Assembly: GCA_016858145.1 (NCBI GenBank)
Contig: JAEHOE010000001.1
Location: 2,976,001-3,040,000, forward strand
DNA from: Edaphochlamys debaryana
Taxonomy: Eukaryota > Chlorophyta > Chlorophyceae > Chlamydomonadales
Reading direction: 5' to 3'
Length of the DNA stretch: 64,000 bases
Positions 11,625 to 23,400 of this stretch are shown piece by piece. Position 1 is the first letter of the stretch. Each line of letters starts with the position of its first letter. The notes below the pieces were generated by a model. It was not told the origin of the DNA. It ran no database searches and was given only the letters and a program-made list of their open reading frames with translations. The translations under genes and the position numbers were made by a program.

Positions 11625-13934
11625 CTACAGTATGTCCTCCTCCAGGTCTGCTCGGAACACGTCCGTGCCCACCGCCTCCCAGTGCTGAGCCAGGAAGCGG
11701 CGCATGGACTCCACCACCTGGGGCCGGGGTGGGTGGCGAGGGAGGGGGGTGAGGAAAGGGACTCGGGCAGGGACTCGGAGTTCAGGGAGAACATATGCGC
11801 CGGTCGCAAGCGATGAGACCATATGGGCAGCAGTGACAGGAGGGCTGGCTTGTGGGCTCAGTAGCTGGCTGGCTGGGCGCGGTATGCCGCCGGACAGCCC
11901 TGAGGCCTGAGCGCTTGGCCGAGTGTTATAGCAGCAATGGCCAGGAGGAAGGACGACAGCCAGCCCCGCTCCAGGCACGCAGCCTGCTCGTTTCTAGCCC
12001 TCTCCCCTTATCCACCCAGTCCCCGGCGGCACCCACGTCCTGGGCCTTGGGGTAGTAGAAGGGCACGGTGCGGTCGCCCCCCTCGTTGGTGAACTCAAGG
12101 CGCAGCTGGGGGAGGAAGCGGGGTGGAGGGCGGGGGGATGGGCAAGAGGGAGACGGTGGTGGGAAGGGGCTTCAAGACTGGAGTGGAATGCGCAAGGCCG
12201 TGGGGACTCCTAGAGCATGGCCCCCGCCTCTCCCACCCTTGCCCCGTGCCCTTCCCCACTACCATCCCAGCATACCACGCCCCTGAGATCCCCACCACCC
12301 ACCGTGCCGTCTGGGTCTGCGAAGAACACCCGCGGCAGGTAGTCCACGTTGGGAGGGGACAGCGCAGGCTGGGAGGGGGGGCCAGAGGGGCAGGTGTGAG
12401 CAGCAAAGGGATGCATGATGCTGATCGTGGCCGGTGAACCCTGACGGCAGCACGCACTCGCCTAGGCTGAGGACACACATGCAACAACTCCCGCTTCTTG
12501 TCCCCCCTCCCCTCTGCCCCTCCACTTTATGATTCGAGGAATCCTGCCAGCCGTACTACGCCACAGAGGGCCTACCTCCTAGCTTTGTCTCTCCTCCCCC
12601 CTTGCCCCTGCCCCTCCCCTTCCCCTCAACATCCCCCTCTCCTCCCCTCCCCTTCCCCCTCAACATCCCCTTCTCCCCCTCCCCTCAACATCCCCCTCTT
12701 CCCCTCTCCCTCAACCCTTCCCTCCCCCTCCCCCTCTCCCCCTCCCTCTCCCCCTCCCTCTCCCCCTCCCTCTCCCCCTGCCCTCCCCTCCCCCCCCCGT
12801 ACGTTCATGTCCAGCAGGTAGTCGTCCAGCACCAGCACCGCCAGGAACTGGGCCGTCAGGGAGGACAAGGTCACGCGGGCTGGGGGGAGGGGCGCAGAGG
12901 CGGCGGGGGAGGGTGAGGGGGGAGACGGGCGGTCGGGGGCGGTGGGCGCTGGGCGGCATGGGCCCGGAGGAAAGTGAACTGAGGCCTGAGGAGCGCATGG
13001 GAAGGCTGCCGGGAAGAGGTGCGCAACAGCCGGGCTTGTCGCTTGGGGATCCAGCGCCCAAGCCCGCAACCCTAGCCCGCCTCAAGTCTGTCAGGACTCG
13101 GCACCCCCGTGCCCTTGCCCAGCCGCTCTTCCCCGCTCCTGGCTGGGTGCTAGCACTCACGTAGCTGCCCCCAGCTCTCCATGAAGGCCCGGCAGTCAGC
13201 GCACCTGCGTGTCGGAATGGGGGGGGGAGGCAGGGCCAAGACGAGGCGTGCGTGGGAGCACAGCCCAACCGCCTTCCGCACATTGTATGGCCTCGGCCCG
13301 CAAAGCACGCCGCAGGCTTCCAGCCTGCAAGCGCTAACGAGGTATGTCCCTGCTCTGACCGCCTGCTCAGCCGCAGCCTGGGGCTCGCAACTCGATGCGT
13401 CCGCGTGACCCCGTGCCAGCGGTACTCACGAGCGGGTGGTGATGACGTACATGATGGGTTTCCGGTTCCGCACGAGGCTCAGCTGCGGGGTGGGAGGACC
13501 GGCAGGGAGGGTGTGGCCGGGTCGGGGGCGGTGGAGGGGGACAGGGGCCGGACCCGCCCTGCCCGACCAACGGCAGTTGCCGACAGCCCTCATGACCACC
13601 TTTCGCTCCCGCGTCAACCCTTTGACCCAATGTGCAGCCTGTGGTCGTCCCCGCGTACCTCCTTGAGCATTTTGGGGGACACCCAGTTTGCGCCAGTGCG
13701 TCTGAAGTGTTCACGAATCTCTCTAGACAACTCAGCAGCTTTATCTGCATCGATCTCTGCGGGGTAGGTTAGTGGGCAGCGACACAGCGTCGATTGCTCA
13801 GCCCAAAGCTCCATCGACACAGCGCCAGGGCTCTGAAGATGCGGCGCACCTGCAACTGAAGCTCCTGCTAGCATCATAACCACCAGGGCGCCTAGTGCTA
13901 ATGTAGACGACGGCATCCTTGCATGCGGTCGCAT
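11625..13934 (-). CDS. ER-lumen thioredoxin-fold protein, TXNDC12/AGR2 family
   Basis: This is a small ER thiol-disulfide oxidoreductase-type protein. Exons: 13934-13850, 13756-13659, 13482-13430, 13204-13161, 12879-12803, 12368-12303, 12105-12037, 11717-11625. Phases all agree, giving 194 residues. An N-terminal hydrophobic signal (LALGALVVMMLAGASVA) ends about residue 28. The thioredoxin core follows: NRKPIMYVITTR, then S-CADC-RAF, with a two-residue CxxC in the position of CGAC in TXNDC12 and CPHS in AGR2. Next come FLAVLVLDDYLLDMN and VDYLPRVFFADPDG, the latter containing the cis-Pro site (YLPR) and the FxDP motif typical of the family. The protein ends EEDIL, resembling the EDEL/KTEL retention tails of its relatives but with Ile in place of Glu. 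The first intron is chosen because a CTAAC branch point and CCCCGCAG acceptor precede 13756. The last intron but three contains a long pyrimidine-rich + strand tract. Confidence 0.85.
12595..12800. repeat. Pyrimidine-rich imperfect tandem repeat in an intron
   Basis: The + strand is almost pure C/T with at least three spaced copies of cctcaacatcccc and a run of ctccccctccct units. It lies in the intron between the TXNDC12-like exons at 12803-12879 and 12303-12368, so the transcript carries the purine strand. Confidence 0.7.
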
Positions 13935-14508
13935 GCTCGCGGAGGAGAGGCCAGTCCAAGAAGTGAGTCGCCTTATTGCTATGCCGTCGTGGAAGTGTAT
14001 ACAGCTGGTTCCGTGTGTGGTACTGCGTAAGGGGCGTGTATAGCACAAGGAGTGCTGGCGGGGGTTGAAGGGGGCCGGCCATGGTGCGTGCCATTGCCCC
14101 CGTACCACGGCACTTGCACTTCTAGCTTCCACGTGTTCAACTTGAAGGGCGCCCTTCCCTCCCTCAAGCAACAATCCCTCGCGCTCTTCCGTCACCATGT
14201 CATACTGGCGCTTCAACTGGTTCAACATCAGGCCGCCTACATCCAACATCACAGGCCCCTCGCCGGCGACTGCTGGTAACTTGCCCCCTGCCCATTTGCT
14301 CCGCGTGGGAATCGGAATGCGGGCAGTCCCCACCGCAGCCCTCAGTTCCGTAGGGCTCCGTTGCCCACATCCCACACCGTCTGCATCCAGCAGCATGGGG
14401 GGACGGCATCTCGGCCCCGCGCCTCGTGTTGCCCACAACCCCGGGGTAGAAGAACATCAACCCCGGGGTCCAACGCGTCAGGGGCATCAGCTGCCGCGTT
14501 CTCTGCCC
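13935..14508. other. Region between the TXNDC12-like and MYND genes
   Basis: It should hold the promoter of the thioredoxin-like gene and the 3' UTR of the MYND gene, both on the minus strand. Open frames here show no domain. The 11-mer aaccccggggt occurs twice (14437-14447 and 14459-14469) around agaagaacatc. Confidence 0.4.
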
Positions 14509-17500
14509 TCACTCGTCTGCGCCCGCGGGTGCCGCAGCCGCCTGCGCCGCCTGGCGCCGCCTCTCCGCCGCCAGCGTCGCGCACACCTGCAGGGCGGAGA
14601 GCAAAGCTCGACCTTAAACCAGTACACCCGTTGCTGCGGTCCGGCATGGGCAAAGCAGACCCCAATGCAGGGTGCAGACAGAACCCAGCACATGGGTTTC
14701 GCAAGCGCAAGGGGAGTCCCGAAAGCCGCACCTGCTTGTGCCCGCCCCTCCACGCCTCCCGCTGGCAGTCTCCGCCCCTACAGTACCGCACCGCCCGGCA
14801 GCCGCCGCACACCGCCAGCGGCAGCTCCGCCTCCCGCGGCCCATCCAGGAGCGTGCAGTCGGGGTTGCAGCAGGCCCTGGGCAGCCGCCAATCCAGGCTA
14901 CCCGGCTCAACGCCGGGCGCCCCCGAGTCCGCTTGCGGGACCGCCCAGCCCGCCAGGTCCGGGAGCCCGGGGCCCGGCCCGCTGCGGGCGGCGCCCTGGA
15001 GGGGGTCGGGCGCCCCCGTCACGGCCCGCTCCAGGGAGTCCCGCAGCAGCGCCGCCAGGTTGCCGTGGCCGCGCCCCTGCAGCCACCGCACCAGGGCCTG
15101 CGTGGGACCTGCCAGGCACCCTGGGGAAGGAGGCGCCCCGCCGCCCTCCGCTGCCCCTCCGGGCGGCGGCGGCGGCGGGGGCTGCAGCCATGCCGCCACC
15201 TCGCCGCCCAGGCCGGGCTGCTGAGACAGGCAGACCGGGACACTCCCGAGGGCGACAACAAGGCGGCTCAGATACAGGGGGTTGGTTCCAGGTGCATCGA
15301 ACGATGGTATCAGCGCGCACATGGCCTTGAGGAGGCGCTCCGGGGCCACGGGCACCACCGCCTGGGAGACAGTGCCCCAGCCCGCCCAGCGGGACACGAG
15401 CAGCCCACACGCCGTCAACATCAGGGCCACCAGCTAGGGATCGGGGGCCGGTCCGGCTGCCGCCGCTGGCGCAGGCGCGCGGCCGCCCTGGCGGCGCGGG
15501 GGCAGGCGGGGCGCCGCCGCCAGAGCCACTGGCGGCGCCTTGGCGGCGACGGCCTCCAGGAAGCACGTCGCGGCGCGGACGCAGGCGCGGACGCACATGA
15601 CCCCAGCGCCGCGGAGCTCCGCCGCCGCTACCGCCGCTGCGTCGGTGACCAGCACAGGCGACCCGGTGAGATTGCCTACCGGCATGCAGGCGCCCATCCC
15701 CAACATGGCCCCTGCGCTAGCCATGTAAACGGCCGCTTCTGTGCACTTGCTCTCCTCCACAGCCAGCATGTGGCTCGCCAGCTTCAAGACCCCGGCCAGC
15801 GGCTCCCTCAGGGGGCTCATGGGACTGCCCGCGGCCGCCTCCGCCTGAACGGCCTTGAACGCCAGCCACCGCGCCACCTTGCCCACGGTGGTCAGCAGAC
15901 CGCACACGTCCTGCGCCGCCTCAGCAGCGGCGGCGGCGGCGGCAGCAGTAGCAGCGTCGCGGGAGGGCCCTGCCGCCGCGGCGTCGCCGCCCGCCGTCGG
16001 CGACGTAGAACGCTGCAGTACCACTGGTGGCGGCGGCAGTGCACGCGCCGCCTCCAGGGTCAGCAGAAGCGCCCCTGAGGGGGTCTCCGAGGTGTCTGCG
16101 TTGATGCCCAGGAGAGCCGCCACGCCCTCGGGGGTGGCGTCACCCCCCAGCTGCCGGAAGGCGGCGGCCAGGTGGCTCACTTCGGCTCGGCTGCTCGCCT
16201 TGATGGACGCTACCTTGGAGGCGACGCCGCCGGGGCCCGTCATTTGCAGCAGGCTGCCCCGGGCCCCGTTGCCCAGGCTAAGAACGGGCTGGGCGCCCAC
16301 GCACAGGCGCAGCGCCGCCTCCAGGGTGCGGGGCCAGCGCGTGTCCGCCATTACCTGGGCCACACGGCCCCGAGCCCCGGGGGTGAGCAGTACGGCCAGC
16401 GGCGTCCCGAGACCTGTCGCGTGTGCAGCAAAGGGAGGACGAGGTCACTTGTGTCACCGGCCCTGCCCTGCCCCTGCCCCGCCCGTGCCTTATTCGTGGC
16501 CCTGAGCCCTGCCCCTGCCCCTGCCCCTGCCTCTGCCCTGCATGGGCGGTGCCCTGCATGGGTGGTGCCCCCGATCCCCCGCTCACCCGCGACGCCCCCC
16601 TCGTCGTCCACCCGGACCGCCGCCTCCAGCACCTCGGCCATGTCCTTGAGGTCCTGCGCCCGCTCGTCGTCCATCAGCGCCAGGGGGTAGTGCCGGCGGG
16701 CGTACTCGGCCGTGTCGGCAGCCGCCGCCATGCCCTGCGCGGTAGGGAGGGGTGAGAGGGAAGGCACACGATCAATGCACGATTGTCTGCCGTCCGCGCG
16801 CTAGGGGTATGGACACGCAGCAGGAAGCCGTGCCAGTGCTGCAAGCGGGGCGACATTGCAGAGGCACGACCGGTCGTACGGCGGGGACCTGCTGGACCGA
16901 CCCAGGCTCCTTTCGTGAGCGGCGTGGGCGGTCTTGGCACGCACCTGCAGGGCGGCGCCCAGGCCGTCCAGGGCGCAGGCCTCGTCGCGCAGGGCCGGTA
17001 GCGACACGGGCCGCAGGAGCGCCAGGTGCAGCAGCGCCGCCGTCAGGTAGAGCGTGTCCCTGCGGCTCAGCAGCGTGGTGTCGGCCTGCATCATCGCGCG
17101 CAGCGCCCGGCGCGCGCAGCCCAGCACGACGGCCAGTGGCGGAGGCTGCACCGTGCCGCCCCCGTCTCCGCCGCCGACGGGGCCGGCCCCGAGCAGATCC
17201 AGCTGGCTGCACACCTCCCAGGTGCGCAGGACTGCCAGCTGTGGCGACATTTGCCTCCGGTTGGCCTGGGGCTCCAGGCGGGAGAGCGGCAGGCTCAGGT
17301 CCAGAGCCACCAGCAGCTCGGCGCGCGGCAGGCGGCACGCGTCCAGCGCGGCCCAGCCGCTGCCGCTGCCGCCACCGCCACCGCCATCGCCAGCGCTGCT
17401 GCCTCCTCCGTCAGTGCCGCCGCCGCTGCTGCCGCCCTCTCCTGCACCTGCCTCGCCTCCTCCGTCGCCGGCTGCGGCTGCGGCAGTGGCAGTGGCTGCA

Positions 17501-19344
17501 GCAGAAGTGGCCCCTGCGGCGGCTGCGGCAGCGGCTGCGGCTGCGGCGCCGTCCATGCAGTAGCGCTCCAGCAGGCAGCGCTGCAGCTGCTGCACCGCGG
17601 GGCTCAGCAGCAGCCGCAGGGCCTGCAGCCCCACCGGCGAGGCCACGCGGGTGTTGGTGCCCGAAGGCTTGGTGATGAGCTTCACGGCAAGGGGCAGGAT
17701 CGAGAGCGCCCGGGCAAGGTTGGCGATGGCCAGCCCCACCACCTCTGGAGCTGCGGCCTGCGAGCCGCCACCACCCCCTGCCGGCCGCTGCCGCGAGCCC
17801 GCACCCTCGGGCCCAGCGTCCGCCGCGGGGCCCGGGCCTGGGCGCTGGGCTGAGGCCGGGGCCGGCGCCCCGAGCATGGCTGTTGCCAGGCCCTCGAGGA
17901 GGCCGCTGGACTGGAGCAGGGTCAGCAGCTGGGGCACCGTGGGCGGGGCGTCGGGCCAGGGCTCGCGGCCCTCTGTTCGGTACACACGCAATCGCGCGGA
18001 GGCGAGGCTCTCCGGCGTCAGGTCCAGCCACATGCCCCACAGCAGGTTGTGCGCGAAGCGAGCGGCCCGGTCCAGCACGCGCCACAGCGCCCGGGAGGCC
18101 ACCTTGCTGGAGAAGGGGCCCGGAGGCGAAGCCGGCGACACGGGGCCTGAGGACGAGGCGGCCGTCGCGGCGGGGCTGGGGCCGGTGGGTGCGGTGCTCA
18201 GAGCCCTGACGGCAGCCGCCACGGCCTGCACCACCGCCGGCTGCCGCAGCTGCTCTGCCAGGCGTTCCGCATAAGGCAGCAAGACGGACGCTGCTGCTGC
18301 GGCTGTGCGTTCCGCGGCCGTCCTGCCGCCTTGCTGGCGCCCCCGCCTGGCGCCGAACGCGGGCCGCGTGGTGCCGTCTGGGTCCTCGATGAAGGGGCCA
18401 TCCGCGAAGGGGTCGCCTGCGGGCTGCCGTACCTCCACCCGCGCCACGGCCGCCGAGGTGCCCACGCGGCTCAGCACGGCCAGGGCCGAGTGGGCGAAGC
18501 TGCACGTACAGGAAAGGGCATGGGAAGAGGGCACCCGGCGTTGAGGGCAAGGAACGCAGCGCGCATCGCCTGAAGGGACCCTGGGGAAAGGCCCTGGGGA
18601 CTACGGCCCTTGGAGGCTGGGGAACGGGAGAGGCAGCCGTGGGCTGGGGAAGGCCCGCTGGCATTCTGTGACCCTGTCCATGCCAGTGGAGCGCGCTGCT
18701 CGCCTGATAGACGCTGGCACCAGCCGGTCTCACGCCCAGGCGCCCCAGCCCCTGCCCGTCCTCACCGTGCTGCCAGGAGAGCTCCGCTGCCTCCCGCACG
18801 CGCCGCCACGGCCTCCAGAACCCTTGTCGCGCCCCCCACCACGCCCGCCTCGAGGGCAAGCTGGGGCAGGGAGCAGTTGCCCCGGTTGGAGGAAGACTGT
18901 GCGGGGCAGTGGACAGGAGGGAAGACTGTTGGCGGGATCGCAAGGGGGTGCGATGATACTGGGTGACCTACAGGAAATCCGGGACGCTTCCAGCACCGCA
19001 CAAGTCTCCAGCCTGAGAAGCCCCCTCGCACTCAGGGCAGCCTGGCACTGCTGGTAGCCATATCCATTACAACTCACGTGAAAGCTGAGCTCTTTGTGCG
19101 GGGCCGACGGTGAACCAAGTGACAGTCCAAGTTGGTCGATGGAGACGGCGCCCGTCACCCGGGTGAAGCCTGCCAGCGCCGCAGCCAGCTCATCGCCGAG
19201 CTCGTCTGGTGCATTGACCATGTAGCGGTCCCAGATCCGGACAAGGCTCTGGAGAACCCGGCGTGCTTCCGCTGGGACCGCATCGGCGGATTGTGCCAGT
19301 AAGGTGATTGCGCCAGAAGGTGTTGCCTGTAACAGCCTGTCGCG
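14509..19344 (-). CDS. Large MYND zinc-finger protein (5' end unresolved)
   Basis: Visible exons: about 19344-19078, 18896-18766, 18499-16945, 16734-16587, 16413-15530, 15433-14732 and 14586-14509, all in phase, about 1254 residues. The C-terminus is a MYND finger: CCNPDCTLLDG, then LAVCGGCRAVRYCRGGDCQ, then WRGGHKQ, with the last Cys (VCATLAAERR) supplied by the final exon after the splice. MYND fingers bind proline-rich partners. The rest is long, helical and Ala/Gly-rich (for example NLARALSILPLAVKLITKP), possibly ARM-like, with a roughly 50-residue Ala-Gly-Ser tract. Exon joints flanking MAAAADTAEYARRHYP restore the frame exactly. An in-frame TAG at 15436-15434 is removed only if a 96-base intron (CCA|GTGGCT to CCCTAG|CTG) is spliced. 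Coding character continues upstream of the first ATG at 19221 (LLAQSADAVPAEARRVLQ), so the true start lies further 5', perhaps near 20.1 kb. Function unknown. Confidence 0.72.
16500..16570. repeat. Simple repeats in an intron of the MYND gene
   Basis: A run of cctgcc/ccctgc units is followed by two copies of tgcatggg-ggtgccc. It sits in the intron between exons 16734-16587 and 16413-15530. Confidence 0.6.
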
Positions 19345-20443
19345 CTGCGCGAGGCAGTTCTACGGAGATCCTGGTTGCAGCGTGCCTCGTGCGGGAATGA
19401 CGAGAGGGCGCGGCCAGGCGCCTGGCTCAAGCGATGCGGACCGTCACGGCCGACCAGAGCGCAGCTGAGCCTCGGACCCTCAAGCTAGGTCTCCAGACAC
19501 TTGTGAGGTGCTGAAGCGCGCCAGCAAGGCCACGTGCATGCTGGTTTTGAGCAGCGGCAGTCCAATGGCCAGATGTTGGGAGACGTGCGGGCGCCGGCAC
19601 CAATTTGCACCAGCCGCTAATGTCTGGCCTGGGCTATCAATGTGGTGTGCGGTGCGCGGCGGTGTCTTGGGCATGCTGGGGTCTCATCAGCAGCTCCGTG
19701 CACGGAGCAGCTGAGATGAGGTGTGAATCCATCCCCCCGGCCTGCAGCCGCTTCCCCAGGCTCCCAGGGAGCCCGGGCCGGGCAATCCTCTACGTAGCCT
19801 GACCCCCCATGCTCCGGGCTGGATCACGAGCGCCCGGTCCGCGTTCATAGCGACTGTGGTGGGCCAGGGTGGGCCTGAGCAGGTCCTGGCTTGGTCCCGG
19901 GGGTCTGAAAGGACAAGAGAACGGAGATTTGCAGTCGTGTAGTCCGCCCAGCAGCGCTGTGCGGGGTGTGGTCGTTGCTTGCGAGGACAAGCGCACAAGT
20001 TCGGCGATTTCGGGGGGGACGGACACGGGGAAGGTGGGCAACCGGCCAAGCCCGGGCTGGACGAGGGCGGGACAGACCCTGCACCAGACTCATCGCCAGT
20101 CATCAAGAAGTGCTTCGTATCGGGGTTCGATGTGGCTTGCGCGGTGGCGGTCGCTAGCACGAATCCAGGGTTCAGCGGCACGTAGCGGCACGCTGCGGCA
20201 TCCGGCGCCAAGTCGCTCCGAGCCCAGAAATCTTTTCCATAGCCGCGACTCTACAGAGCATTATGCGCACATAGGACCTCCTTGATAGACTTCTGTGTCG
20301 CGGTATGCGAGCTGGACCTGGTCTCGGGTTGGGGGCCCACTTTCGCTTTCACGACGAAGCCGGCGGCGTTCTTACCAGGCGGTATACGGTACTCAGCGAA
20401 GCATAACACTGTACACTGGCTGGACTAACGGGTCCCGCGCGCG
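19345..20443. other. Divergent region between the MYND and RIT1 genes
   Basis: It probably contains the 5' exons of the MYND gene (minus strand) and both promoters. A strong minus-strand acceptor, a pyrimidine tract ending TTTCAG, lies near 19905. A coding-looking minus-strand stretch, VPPEIAELVRLSSQ, lies near 20000. I could not join these with confidence. Confidence 0.3.
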
Positions 20444-23400
20444 ATGCCCGGACGTGACTCCGACCTGCGAGAGGAGCTTGAGCGCGAGGAGCTCGGACCC
20501 GTGGACTTTGTAAGCCCCTGCAGCCTCTCTGTCTACAAGGTCGCGCGGCAGCTGAAGAAGGAGCAGCTTTCGTTGTTCAGCTGCGTCGCCTCCATCGTCT
20601 CTGATAGCGCCTTCGTCAACGAAATACGTGGTGCGTCAGCGATTACCGGGGCGAAAACGGGGGTAAAGAGGCCTTGAGCGTCTGGCCACGGGTTGGGCGT
20701 CACGCCCTCGCATCGGCCGGCGACCGGGCACGAACCAGCCCGCGAGGTCCACAAGCGTGCAACAAGCGCATTGCACGCTATGCAGTCAGCCGGCGGTGGC
20801 GGGCGGGCCAGCGCTTCTGGTAACCCCTCATACACGCCCTGATCCTCGGCGCCAGGCCAGGATGGTCGCCGAGAGCGCTCGCCGCCAACCATAGCATTCA
20901 TGTGCAGCGCCTCGATACGCTGTGTACTAAGAAGCATATGGAAGGTCCCCGGGTCCTGGCAAGGTCCGCGACACGCCCCACGCCCCACCCGCCCCACCCC
21001 GCCGCTCCCCGCCCCACCCAACACGCTCACGCCCACCCCACCCCGGCCTGAACTTGCAACAGGCTACTACCCGTCAGTACCGCTGCTTGCGAACCTTCGA
21101 TGTGGGCTGTGGTATTCCCGACAGCCGGATGGCACATGCTACTTCAAGGCAAGGACCTAGCGCCTTTTATCGTGCGCCTGACCCCCTCGTTGCTGCCGGC
21201 TGCCTCCCACCTCCCGCCTTGCGTATGGTGTGTTGTGCCCTTGTTGCTGGGCCCGGCCCCTCCCTAAAAATGCCTTACCTGACCCCACTTCCCTCCGCAC
21301 AACAGAGCACTGATGGACACAACGGGAACTGGTCCTTCTCCACCACACGCCTCAATTGGAACGTGGCCGAACTGGCGGCCCGGCAGGGAGGCGTGATCAT
21401 TGCGGACGCCACGCGCAAGGGCAAGCGCTTTCCGGTACGCACCGGGTGTATGGCTTAGAGCGGAAGGGAAGGGTTCCGCACACGGTGCTTTGTGATCTGC
21501 ATCGGCCCCTTTGCACCTCCCTCTGCACTCCCCTGAAGCGTTCTGACGGTAGGTCCCGCGCTGTGGCTGCAGGACGCCATGACTAAGACCATCCCCATCT
21601 GGGCGGCCGTGGTCAACCGGGCAGTGGCCCGGAAGCGTGCGGAAGCGGCGGAGCGCAGGCGCGCGGAGGCGGAGGGGGCGTCAGCCGCTGCTGCAGCGGC
21701 CCGCGGGGCGGAGCCAGAGCCCGAGCTGGTGCTGGTGCCGGAGCCCCTGCTCCTCGCCGAGGCCCCGGTCCCGGTCCCGGTTCCGGTAGCGGAGCCGTTT
21801 GCGGCCGCGGAGGCTGCCACGGGGGAGGAGCCATGCGCTGCGTCAGAGCCGGGGTCCGGGGTGGCAATCCCGGCAGAGCAGGCGCCGTGTGGCCCCTCGG
21901 GGTCGGGCGCCGCGCAGCTGGCCAGCCTGGCGATTGCCGGGGGCCGGCGCTGCCAGCGAGGCCCGGGCGGCGCTCGCTCCGCGGAGCAGGAGAACTGCGC
22001 TCGGGTGGGGTCGCTCAGCTCCTGGCTGGAGTGGCCCCCGGGGACGGGGTGCGCGCAGCGGCGCGCAAGCTCGCCTGCCCGCCTCGGCCGGGGCCCGGCG
22101 CGTGCCGGCTCGCTCCTGGCTGCAGCTGCGGCGGACGAGGCAGCGGAGGTGGCCGCTGCGGACGAGGCGGCGGCTGAGGGCGCCGAGGAGGACCCGGACG
22201 GCAATCACACCGATGCCGAGGGGGGCGCCGGGGCCGTGTTTGAGCTCTGCCTCGAGGGCGAGGGCCACTGCTCCGGCTCCGGCTCTGGCTCCGGCTCCGG
22301 CTTCTGTATCGGTTCTGGCACGGGCGCATGCCAGGGCGCAGAGGGGGCCGGGCCCCGGCATGCCTGCGGCCGCTGTGGGCAGCAGTGGCGCGGGGACGAC
22401 CCCCACGCGCACGGCCACCACGTGTGTGAACCGCACCAGCGCTCCCAGCACGCGCAGGAGCGGCAGCAGCTGAGCAGGCTCCGGCAGGAGCACCTGGCGT
22501 TGTACAACCACCACAACGGTATGGACGAGCAGCAGGACGGGACGAGCGCCGCCGCGGCCGGCTCTAGCGCCTGCAGCGGCGGCGAGGAGTCGGGGCCGGG
22601 CGCGGGCACCGCTGGCCCGGGCCTGGGCGCCGCGTCCGGGGCGTGGTGGTGGGTGGCGGGTGAGGCCAGCCGCAGCAGCAGCTGCTGCAGCGAGCACAGC
22701 GACGCGGGCAGCAGCGCCAGCTCCACCAGCAGCGCCAGCGGTCCCGCGGCGGCCCCCCAGGCGCCCGCCGCCTCCGCCATCGCAGGCGGCGCGGACCGGG
22801 CTCCGGCTGCGGCTGCGGCCGAGGCCACGGGCGAGGCCGGGGCGCAGGCACGGCCGGCGGCCGAGGGCCTCGCCAAGCCGGCGTGTGCCGCGTCCTGCCC
22901 TCACCCGGGCGCGGCGTGCTGCTGCGGCTGCTCCAACTTCTCCTTCGCGGCCCCCTCGGCCTCCCCGCGGTCTCGGGCCTGGGGCCGGCGCCACGGGCCC
23001 TCCTCGCCCACCGGCAGCGCTCGGCCCGGACCCGCCCCCGCCCCCTGGCTGGCTGCCGGGGAGGAGGCCCCGGCCGCCTCCAGTTGCTGCGGTGCGGCGG
23101 AGGGCGGTGCAGGCGGCTGCTGCCCCCCTGAGGAGGAGTGGGACACGGGGCTGCACCTGCCGCTGTGGATCTCGTCGAACGAGCGGGCGCAGATCGAGCG
23201 GCGGCTGGACGGCTGGGTGGATGCCCTGCTGCGCATGGGCGCTGACGTGGACGGGCTCGCACGGGTGGGTGCGGGTGGACCGCTGCCGCTGCCGCTGGCG
23301 CCTCGGTGCCTGGCTTGGTAGACCATGCCTAAACCAGGCTAGTGCATAGTGTGCTTGTACCTTACTGAGCCCACACCTGCTAGCACACTCCCGTGCTGTA

